This document shows positions 34,732 through 41,234 of a DNA stretch of 43,420 nucleotides, one piece after another. The DNA comes from Candidatus Dadabacteria bacterium (GTDB lineage Bacteria; Desulfobacterota_D; UBA1144; Nemesobacterales; Nemesobacteraceae): positions 1,426,508 through 1,469,927 of the forward strand of contig OX638332.1 of NCBI GenBank assembly GCA_951812735.1, in the 5' to 3' direction. Positions within the stretch are counted from its first letter, which is position 1. Each line of letters opens with the position of its first letter. Below the pieces are notes generated by a model. That model was not told where the DNA came from. It worked only from the letters and a program-made list of their open reading frames with translations, and did not search any database. The position numbers and the translations under genes were made by a program.

Positions 34732-34740
34732 TGGTATAAT
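34732..34740 (+). promoter_or_regulatory. Extended -10 promoter for the 74-residue gene
   Basis: TGGTATAAT is a perfect extended -10 element (TGnTATAAT). It has no recognisable -35 box at the usual distance, as is allowed for extended -10 promoters. A start near 34747 would leave a leader of about 32 bases before ATG 34779. It lies in the 61-base gap after aroE, within a loop flanked by GGGTTC/GAACCC. Confidence 0.55.
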
Positions 34741-34778
34741 GAACCCAGAGTTTTTTAATCGGTCACGGGAGAATTTTA

Positions 34779-35003
34779 ATGAAAGTAACCAGCCCAGCCG
34801 GGGATTTTGAAATAACGGTGACGGAATCGTCCGTGGAGGGCGAGTTCATAGTGATAAGCGGGCAGATGGGAGTGTGGGATTCGCAGATATACATGAAGCC
34901 CTCCGATCTTCTTAGTTTTGCGGGGGTGTTGTTTAACCTTCAGGTTGTTTTATTCCTCGCCAAGCAACCGTTTAGATGGATCTTTGGCAGAAAACAAGAT
35001 TAG
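34779..35003 (+). CDS. Small protein of unknown function, 74 residues
   Basis: No family is recognised. The protein starts MKVTSPAGDFEITVTESS, gives a short beta-rich N-terminal part (about 1-40), then an amphipathic/hydrophobic segment LLSFAGVLFNLQVVLFLA (about 44-61), and ends with a basic tail FRWIFGRKQD. One membrane-associated helix with the basic tail on the cytoplasmic side is possible. GGGAG precedes ATG 34779 with good spacing and an extended -10 promoter lies upstream, so it is probably a real gene with its own promoter. It converges with the binding-lipoprotein pseudogene. Confidence 0.6.
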   Translation: MKVTSPAGDFEITVTESSVEGEFIVISGQMGVWDSQIYMKPSDLLSFAGVLFNLQVVLFLAKQPFRWIFGRKQD

Positions 35004-35122
35004 CAGCGTGGTTTCTTCGGGGGAAAGGAGTTTCTTGGCGATAGTGCTCACAAGGAACCCGTGGATTTCTCAAGTGAATTGCTGATCGCACTCTTCTTAC
35101 CTAGTGTTCTCTTTGCTCGCGA

Positions 35123-36388
35123 TCAAGGAACGGAAATGCTTCCCACTTTTACCGGGATGCCGTCTGCACCGTACCTGCTGATCTCGTAAATTCCTTCCGT
35201 AGGATCGCCCGCATCATCAAGTTCGATAGTGCCGGATACTCCGTCATAGTCTATATCTTTACCTTCAACCACTAGATCGAGGCATTCCGGGAAGCTTTGG
35301 CACTTCTCGCCATCCCTTGTCACATCGCTTATTTCATTTACGTATTCCGACGGTTCCACAGTCTGCGCGCTCAAAGCGGCAAGAACCATGATAATGGTGG
35401 CGTCATAAGCATGTCGTGGGCAGGAAGGACATCCTATCTCCGGGGCAAATTCCATTATACGGCGCGTAAAGTCCGCGTTCTCCGGAAAAAAAGTAGTAAT
35501 ACCCTTTATTCCCTCTACCTGGACTTCACTGCCTTATATTTCCAGAAGATTTCTTACGCCTGCGTCAAGATTCGGTGGCGTGGCTCCGGCAAGATATATT
35601 TTTGTCTGGGATGGCCCCGTGTCTGTGGCAATCAGCGCCGCTATAAGGTCTGTCCGCTCCGCCCCCAGGGGAAGGATGACTACAGCGTCGGGGTTAGAGG
35701 AGCCGGCTTGCCGGGCGGCTTCTGCGTACTCCGAAGCCGAAGCCTCCGGAGAGTAAGGAATCTGCGTGATATTGGAACTGTTTCCTGCCGCTTCTATTAA
35801 GGCATCTTTAAGAGCGTTGCCGTAAGCGTCGTCTATATGGATTACGGCGATGCTGTCGGCCCCTCCATCTTCGGCTATAACCTTGGCGATAACTACGGCC
35901 CTGAACGCATCGGAGGGCTTGGATCTGAAGAAAAACCCGTTACCTGAGGTCGGTTCCGTAGTTAGAAGTGGAGAAGAACTGACCGGAGAGATCATCACCA
36001 TTTCATATTCGTTTATCTCATCAAAGAGTCCCAAGGAAACGGTTGAACATCCGGCTCCGATAATGCCATGTACACCCTCCTCCATAAGCTGACTAAAAGA
36101 TCTTTCCGCAGTGTCAAGACTGCACGCGCTGTCTCTTCCTGCAAGAATTACATTTACGCCTGCTTCCTGTATCTCTTTAACCGCCAGCCTTACTCCCGGC
36201 TCGTAGTTATGCCCTATCTCCGGTTCTCCTGTTTTAGAAAGAAGCATTCCCATTTTAAAGACGGGGAAGGCATCGAGGTTAAGGTCTTCGTCATCCGAAC
36301 CACAACTTGTCAAGGCAACAGCAAACGCGCCTACAACAAGCAATGTCATGAGTAACCCGAAAGTTTCTTGTAGTTTGTTTTTTCCCAT
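35123..36388 (-). pseudogene. Branched-chain amino-acid-type ABC substrate-binding lipoprotein, interrupted by an in-frame TAA
   Basis: Reading from ATG 36388, a signal peptide with a lipobox (LTSC, residues about 26-29) is followed by a type I periplasmic-binding fold of the LivK/branched-chain amino-acid class (GMLLSKTGEPEIGHNYEPGV; IGAGCSTVS; PVSSSPLLTT; IDDAYGNALKDA). At 35536-35534 a TAA stop cuts the frame after 284 residues. The same frame, with no shift, then continues for 136 residues that complete the domain (SCPRHAYDATIIMVLAAL...GKDIDYDGVSGTIELDDAGD). Together they make a normal-length protein of about 420. A single nonsense change is therefore the simplest reading; read-through or a base-call error is possible. 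GGAGG precedes the start. No permease or ATPase gene is adjacent. Confidence 0.85.
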
Positions 36389-36449
36389 CTTATACGGCCT
36401 CCGGAATTATATCGGTTGAAGGATTATGAGAGATAATGCGTAGAGTTAC

Positions 36450-37760
36450 TTAACTGCCCGAAAACGGATCAGGAATGTCAGGATGCCAGCGCGCGAAATG
36501 ATTTTTGTGTGCCTCCGTGTAAGCTCCGGGCGGGTAGTACTTGTCGTAGAAATCCAGATCCAGATGATGGGCCTGCACCATGAATCGAAGGAACATCGGG
36601 TCGGAAAAAGCCGGAAATCTCCCGTATGTATCGTAAACGTAGTTGCAGATGTCCTTTACGACCTGAATTTCATCCTTGCTGGGTCTTTCAACCTCGGCAA
36701 GCACTCCGGTCGGATCCTTGTAGGGGAGCTTGTGCGATTCCCAGTTTGTCCATTTCATGTCGTTAAACGCTTCCACGGCTTCCCCCATGTCTTTGTAGTA
36801 GGGCGGACAGAACGCTTGGAACAGATCGTCCCGACCTACGGCCACGGGGTTCGGATTTCCCGTGTCGCCCTGTATATCGGGAGTTGCGAACCGGAATCCC
36901 AGCCCTCTGTTAAAAGGGGTTCCGCCGAGCATGAACATGCTTGCGAATCCGCTGAAAAGCCATCCTCCAAGACCCAGAGTCTGAAGCGTCAGGACCATGT
37001 TCTGTCCCATAAAGGCCTGCTCTGCTATGTAGCCGTTTGCGAAGCGAAGTTCCGCCTCGACAAGCGGCATTCTTTTCGACTTGTCGAGAAACCCTTTTTC
37101 TAGCCACTCTGCGGTTCCGGGCGGTCTCAGCCTGTGGAGCTCATCGACGAAGTTAAACCTGTGGTCGGGTCTCATGTAGAAGAAGTAAAGGTTGATTATG
37201 CATGCCGAGAGGTCGGTTACTGGCATGAACACCGTGGTTCCGGGCTTGTTCACGTTCCAAAGATTATGAGCGGCGATTCCAGGGGGTTTTGACGGCAGGT
37301 CCGCCCTTCCGTCCGAAAGCTTGATCTTGGATTCGCGGAACAGCTCAAGTATCCGGTCCACTCTCTGGTGGCGGGTCATTTTCTCAAGGCCCTCGAAATC
37401 CTCGGCGCGGCGGTCATGCATCTTTATCATGTAGAGCCCCTCGTCGTTCGTGTAGAAAAGCTCCGTTCTGTGAACGTCCCCGAGGGCAGGGATCGTCTTG
37501 CTCGTAAACTGCATCTCAAGGTCAAGACCCACGTGTGGGGGGAAATCGGAGAGATTTATGTTCTTTATGCCTAACCCCGTCCACACCAGTATGGCTTCCT
37601 CAAGCTCGGATAGGGGTACGGGATCATGCTTGGACTTGTATTGCAGTGGTCCTCTTTCGATCTCCATTCCAAGACCGAAACGCCTGGACCTCCTCTGGAA
37701 AACGGCGTCGTAAAAACCGTGATTTATAGCGTGATCAAGACCTTTTGGGTGTTCGCTCAT
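36450..37760 (-). CDS. Nitroreductase-like protein of unknown function
   Basis: The 436-residue protein has weak nitroreductase-like features. An N-terminal SRRFGLGMEIERGPLQYKS and DPVPLSELEEAILVWTGLG resemble the arginine-rich FMN-binding start of that superfamily. A later AEQAFMGQNMVLTLQTLGLGG resembles its helix preceding the active site. The middle and the aromatic, proline-rich C-terminus (YDKYYPPGAYTEAHKNHFARWHPDIP) match nothing I recognise. It has no signal peptide or membrane segment. AAGGAG (37772-37767) lies six bases before ATG 37760. Before insertion of the TnpB element now between them, the gene would have followed def by about 46 bases. Function is not assigned. Confidence 0.6.
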   Translation of the reverse strand: MSEHPKGLDHAINHGFYDAVFQRRSRRFGLGMEIERGPLQYKSKHDPVPLSELEEAILVWTGLGIKNINLSDFPPHVGLDLEMQFTSKTIPALGDVHRTELFYTNDEGLYMIKMHDRRAEDFEGLEKMTRHQRVDRILELFRESKIKLSDGRADLPSKPPGIAAHNLWNVNKPGTTVFMPVTDLSACIINLYFFYMRPDHRFNFVDELHRLRPPGTAEWLEKGFLDKSKRMPLVEAELRFANGYIAEQAFMGQNMVLTLQTLGLGGWLFSGFASMFMLGGTPFNRGLGFRFATPDIQGDTGNPNPVAVGRDDLFQAFCPPYYKDMGEAVEAFNDMKWTNWESHKLPYKDPTGVLAEVERPSKDEIQVVKDICNYVYDTYGRFPAFSDPMFLRFMVQAHHLDLDFYDKYYPPGAYTEAHKNHFARWHPDIPDPFSGS

Positions 37761-37783
37761 GAGTTTCTCCTTAATTTGGGTTC

Positions 37784-37797
37784 TCCGCTTGCGCGGA
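37784..37797 (-). other. GNRA-tetraloop hairpin upstream of the nitroreductase-like gene
   Basis: On the minus strand TCCGC-GCAA-GCGGA forms a compact 5-bp stem closed by a GCAA loop, 24 bases before the start codon. It lies just outside the TnpB element. It is therefore part of the host leader, and in the integrated state it falls where the guide segment of the element's RNA would be copied from. Confidence 0.4.
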
Positions 37798-37800
37798 CAA

Positions 37801-37806
37801 TTTCAT
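37801..37806. repeat. Target-site duplication, left copy (TTTCAT)
   Basis: TTTCAT directly abuts the left terminal repeat of TnpB element 1. The identical hexamer abuts the right end at 39058-39063. The match does not extend beyond six bases on either side. Confidence 0.7.
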
Positions 37807-37831
37807 TGGGACTTATATACATTACTACACA
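37807..37831 (+). repeat. Terminal inverted repeat, left end of TnpB element 1
   Basis: Read inward: TGGGACTTATATAC, five variable bases, then CTACACA less its shared variable position. It matches the element's right end at 20 of 25 positions and shares the framework TGG..A..TTATATA......TAC.CA with both ends of element 2. The TAG stop codon of tnpB (37827-37825) lies inside it. Confidence 0.75.
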
Positions 37832-39012
37832 TATACTGTTCTTGGCCGAACGGGCCCTACATCAGCCCGCTTCATTTTCATCCTTCCGGCTATGCGGGAC
37901 TCCTTGAGTTTCCCACCCGCAACAGAGATGCCTCTGTGAAGGATATTCAACGCCGCGTTTACGTCCCTGTCCATCTCAACTCCGCAGCCGCACTTATGCG
38001 TCCTCGCAGACAGAGGCTTCTTCAGCGTCGCTCCGCAGCCTGAGCATTCCTGAGAAGTACCCTTGGGGTTCACGTAAGCCACCTTAACGCCAGCACTCTC
38101 GGCCTTCTCGTCAAGTAGCGTTACGAACTTGTCCCAAGTCTGCTCGGATATGCTCTTTGCCAGATTCTTGTCGCGAAGCATGTTCTTTGTCTTTAATTTC
38201 TCCACTGCTATAAAGTCATACATCTTCACCAGTTCCGCACTCAAACGGTGAAGATAATCTCTTTCCCTCTCAGATACTCTCTGCCATTCTTTCGCAAGCT
38301 TGGATAACGCCTTTCTCTGGTTGCTGGAACCTTTTTTCTTGCGGGAAACCGAGCGTTGAAGCCTGATTATCCTAGAGCGGTCTATCTCCCGCTTCCTTAC
38401 CGTCTCCCCGTTGCTTAGCGTAAGACGCTTCGATATACCCATGTCTATTCCCACGGGGTTTGTAATCTCTTCGACCGGTTGCACGTCGGCCAGTTCATAA
38501 GACAGCGCCACTTCCGTGCGCAGGGGTTTTCTCGTAATGCGTATCGCCTTCAGAAGACCATTTGGAGGAAGTTCCTGCGACGGTTTCACCTCGATACGGG
38601 GAAGTCCTTTGATCTTGAGAATGACCTTGTTCCCCTCACGCCTGAGCATTTTCCAGCACTGGTCGTTTATCTCTATAGTGCGCCAGCGCTCCCCTTTCCT
38701 GAACCGGGGAAATCCCGGTTTTTCCTTGTTCTTCAGTCTGCGGAAAAATGACTGGAACGCCTTGTCTATCCTGCCTGCCGCCCCGCGGAACACCTGCACG
38801 CTTATGCTTCCGTACTCGGGATCATCCGCCCTCACCTCGGTCAGTGCCTTGCACTGGTCGTAATATGTCCGGGACTTGCCCGTCTTTTTGTAGCAGTCAA
38901 TACGCTCCTCAAGACAGGCGTTGTAAAGATCGGCGCACATCTGAAATACCCGGGAAAGCTTTTTGTGCCCTGAACTGGACAACTTCGCACGGCATTTGTA
39001 AGTCCTTATCAT
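37825..39012 (-). CDS. tnpB: TnpB RNA-guided nuclease (element 1)
   Basis: TnpB is a RuvC-type, guide-RNA-directed DNA endonuclease, the ancestor of Cas12 nucleases. The 395-residue protein has an intact catalytic set: Asp190 in GIDMGI, Glu271 in VEKLKTKNM and Asp350 in DRDVNAALNI. A zinc ribbon lies between the last two (Cys323, Cys326, Cys341, Cys343). The N-terminal OrfB helix-turn-helix/wedge part (1-180) is present. Length matches active TnpBs. No tnpA is adjacent. The C-terminal codons and stop lie inside the left terminal repeat. The guide RNA would be expected to overlap the 3' end of the gene and run out into flanking DNA beyond 37807. It differs strongly from the TnpB of element 2. 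Confidence 0.95.
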   Translation of the reverse strand: MIRTYKCRAKLSSSGHKKLSRVFQMCADLYNACLEERIDCYKKTGKSRTYYDQCKALTEVRADDPEYGSISVQVFRGAAGRIDKAFQSFFRRLKNKEKPGFPRFRKGERWRTIEINDQCWKMLRREGNKVILKIKGLPRIEVKPSQELPPNGLLKAIRITRKPLRTEVALSYELADVQPVEEITNPVGIDMGISKRLTLSNGETVRKREIDRSRIIRLQRSVSRKKKGSSNQRKALSKLAKEWQRVSERERDYLHRLSAELVKMYDFIAVEKLKTKNMLRDKNLAKSISEQTWDKFVTLLDEKAESAGVKVAYVNPKGTSQECSGCGATLKKPLSARTHKCGCGVEMDRDVNAALNILHRGISVAGGKLKESRIAGRMKMKRADVGPVRPRTVYV

Positions 39013-39032
39013 TGCTGTATTTTAACCGGTTT

Positions 39033-39057
39033 TGTGTAGGATTATATATAATTTCCA
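39033..39057 (-). repeat. Terminal inverted repeat, right end of TnpB element 1
   Basis: Read inward on the minus strand: TGGAAATTATATATAATCC followed by TACACA. It begins two bases after the def stop codon and ends 20 bases before the tnpB start, so the AT-rich repeat is also the likely promoter region of tnpB. Confidence 0.75.
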
Positions 39058-39063
39058 TTTCAT
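39058..39063. repeat. Target-site duplication, right copy (TTTCAT)
   Basis: This is the second copy of the hexamer that flanks TnpB element 1. On the minus strand it reads ATGAAA and contains the TGA stop codon of def (39062-39060). Confidence 0.7.
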
Positions 39064-39608
39064 TCCTCCTCCTCGGGACCGGACGGGGTCATAAGTTTCA
39101 TATATTCGTTTTCCGTGACTATCTCCAGCGAACTCTCGACCCTGTCAAGAAATACCACTCCGTTTATGTGATCGTATTCGTGCTGGAACACCCTCGCCTC
39201 AAAATCCGAGAATCCCTCTTCGACGAGGTTGGCATTCCTGTCCCTGTAGACCGCCCGGATTGACTTGTGTCTCGGCACAAGCGCCCGGAGTCCCGGGATG
39301 CTGAGGCACCCCTCCCAGTCTTTTTCCAGATCCTCGGACACCGAGACTATTTCGGGGTTGATTATCACCTTGGTCTCCGTTTCCGGGGCATCGGGGTAGC
39401 GCGGGCTTGCGGTTCCGGCGATTATGAAGATGCGAAGGGCCTCGGATACCTGAGGAGCGGCGATTCCGACGCCGCTTGCTTCTGCGGCCGTTAGGATCAT
39501 GTCGTCAATCAGTTCCTGGATTTCTGAGTCGCTTATGCTCTCGACGTTTTCGGCCATCTGCCTGAGCACGGGGTTTCCGAGTTCGGTGATTTCACGTTGC
39601 TGCGCCAT
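39060..39608 (-). CDS. def: Peptide deformylase
   Basis: Peptide deformylase removes the formyl group from the N-terminus of new proteins; it is an iron/zinc metalloenzyme in the cytoplasm. The three family motifs are intact: GVGIAAPQV (about 47-55), EGCLSIPG with the metal-binding Cys, and QHEYDHINGVVFLDRV with the HExxH-type zinc site. Length 182 is typical. The stop codon lies in the target duplication of TnpB element 1, so the element touches the gene without altering the protein. No fmt gene is adjacent. Confidence 0.97.
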   Translation of the reverse strand: MAQQREITELGNPVLRQMAENVESISDSEIQELIDDMILTAAEASGVGIAAPQVSEALRIFIIAGTASPRYPDAPETETKVIINPEIVSVSEDLEKDWEGCLSIPGLRALVPRHKSIRAVYRDRNANLVEEGFSDFEARVFQHEYDHINGVVFLDRVESSLEIVTENEYMKLMTPSGPEEEE

Positions 39609-39709
39609 GGTTTTGACTGATTGAAAACAGCCCGCTTACAACTGATTGCGGGCCGGTGCTTAAGGTCTTATTATTATAGAACAAAAAACCGGGAGGTTAA
39701 AGAAGCTTC

Positions 39710-41209
39710 GTGGCTGAAATTGAACTTATACAAAGGGCAGAAGGGTTCGGGGAAAAGACTGCGGTTGAGGACTGGACGGGGAGTTTCACTTACGCCGACC
39801 TGCTTCGCGTCTCGCACTTTGTGGCCCTTAACCTTCTCGGGCGAGAAGAAGATCTCGGGGAGAAAAGGGTTGCCTTTATCGTTCCCCCCGGATTCGAGTA
39901 CGTCGCGCTTAAGCTCGGTGTATGGATGGCGGGAGGCGTGTCCGTACCGCTTGGTCTCACTCATTCTCCAAGAGAAATAGAATACGTCGTAAGGGACTCC
40001 GGTGCGGAGACGGTGGTTTTTCACCCGGATCTTGCGCATAAGCTTGAGGGGGCGAGTTTCGGTGCCGGAGTGCGGCTGCGGCGTCTCCCGGATGTTCTGC
40101 TGCCCGCCCGCGGAGAGCTTCCCCCTGTCCGCGAGGAAAGAAGGGCGATGATCATATACACAAGCGGCACTACTTCGAAACCGAAAGGGGTCGTCTCGAC
40201 GCATCTTAACATAAAGGCCCAGATAAACAGCATGACGGAAGCGTGGGAGTGGAGCGCCGGGGATTCCATACTCAACGTTCTGCCTCTTCATCATCTCCAC
40301 GGCATACTGAATGTTGTTCTCTGTTCCCTCTGGTCCGGGGCCAGGTGCGTTATGATGAACGGGTTCAGTCCGCGGGGTGTATGGGACAGGTTTGAAAGAA
40401 AAGACCTGACCCTATTTATGGGTGTCCCCACGATCTATTCCAAGCTGATAGACTGCTGGGAGGATTCTTCCGCCCGGGAGAGAGCGCGGATGAGTGATTC
40501 CATTCGGGGGTTACGTCTGATGGCCTCCGGTTCTGCGGCCCTTCCCGTGTCCGTTCTTGAGAAATGGAAGGAGATAAGCGGTCACGTGCTCCTTGAGAGA
40601 TACGGAATGACCGAGATAGGGATGGCTCTTTCAAACCCCTACAGGGGTAAAAGGCTTCCGGGGCGCGTGGGATTCACGATGCCGGGGGTCGAGGCAGGTA
40701 TTTTCGATGAACATGGTGAGCGGCTCGGGGAAGGGAGTCAGGGTGAGATCAGGGTAAAAGGGAAAAGCGTGTTTCTTGAATACTGGGGAAAGCCGCGGGA
40801 AGCGGAGGACGCCTTCTGCGAGGGATGGTTCAAAACGGGAGACATAGCGTTTCTGGAGCGCGGGGGTTCCTACAGGATACTCGGGCGGGAGTCGGTGGAT
40901 ATAATCAAGTCGGGCGGATACAAGATATCCGCTCTTGAAATCGAGGAGGTGCTGAGGGAGCATCCGCTTGTCGAGCAGTGCGCTGTGGTCGGAGTGGCCG
41001 ACCCGCGCTGGGGAGAGAGGGTAGGGGCCGCGCTCGTTTTAGGTGAAGATTCTTCGATTGAGCTTGAGGAACTTCGCGGCTGGGCTTCCAGCAGGCTTGC
41101 CAGGTACAAACTTCCGACCCGACTTCTGCTTCTTTCCTCGCTTCCGAGAAACTCCATGGGCAAGGTTACCAAAAACCGCATTAAGCAGTTTTTTCAAAAT
41201 AGTTTATAA
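39710..41209 (+). CDS. Acyl-CoA synthetase of the ACSF3/MatB (malonyl-CoA synthetase) type
   Basis: The AMP-forming ligase activates a carboxylic acid as acyl-adenylate and joins it to CoA. The 499-residue protein has the P-loop IIYTSGTTSKPKGVVSTH, the A5 motif LLERYGMTEIGMAL, A7 GWFKTGD, A8 GRESVDIIKSGGYKISALEIE and the catalytic Lys in NSMGKVTKN. Stretches such as LPLHHLHGILN, MGVPTIYSKL, MASGSAALPVSVLEKWKEISGH and DIIKSGGYK closely resemble ACSF3 and bacterial MatB, which use malonate or methylmalonate. Substrate is inferred from that resemblance only. GTG 39710 is the start, with GGAGG at 39692. TnpB element 2 begins at the base after its TAA stop. Confidence 0.88.
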   Translation: MAEIELIQRAEGFGEKTAVEDWTGSFTYADLLRVSHFVALNLLGREEDLGEKRVAFIVPPGFEYVALKLGVWMAGGVSVPLGLTHSPREIEYVVRDSGAETVVFHPDLAHKLEGASFGAGVRLRRLPDVLLPARGELPPVREERRAMIIYTSGTTSKPKGVVSTHLNIKAQINSMTEAWEWSAGDSILNVLPLHHLHGILNVVLCSLWSGARCVMMNGFSPRGVWDRFERKDLTLFMGVPTIYSKLIDCWEDSSARERARMSDSIRGLRLMASGSAALPVSVLEKWKEISGHVLLERYGMTEIGMALSNPYRGKRLPGRVGFTMPGVEAGIFDEHGERLGEGSQGEIRVKGKSVFLEYWGKPREAEDAFCEGWFKTGDIAFLERGGSYRILGRESVDIIKSGGYKISALEIEEVLREHPLVEQCAVVGVADPRWGERVGAALVLGEDSSIELEELRGWASSRLARYKLPTRLLLLSSLPRNSMGKVTKNRIKQFFQNSL

Positions 41210-41234
41210 TGGAAATTATATACTTGGTTACCCA
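41210..41234 (+). repeat. Terminal inverted repeat, left end of TnpB element 2
   Basis: Read inward: TGGAAATTATATACTTGGT followed by TACCCA. It contains the TAA stop codon of the element's tnpB (41230-41228) on the opposite strand. Confidence 0.75.

Larger units (their letters stand above)
37807..39057 (-). mobile_element. TnpB element 1: 1251-bp unit with terminal inverted repeats
   Basis: The unit carries one tnpB gene and nothing else. Its ends are 25-bp inverted repeats (20 of 25 positions identical) beginning TGG and ending TACACA inward. It is flanked on both sides by TTTCAT. No tnpA (Y1 transposase or serine recombinase) is inside. IS200/IS605 and IS607 elements, which normally carry tnpB, are not bounded by inverted repeats and do not make such duplications. 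It inserted at the end of def, the TGA stop of which is inside the duplicated hexamer, so def remains intact. Confidence 0.8.

Noticed and set aside
35123..35455. Separate 110-residue gene downstream of the binding lipoprotein
   Set aside because: It is in the same frame as the lipoprotein and completes its fold; the Met at 35455 is internal.
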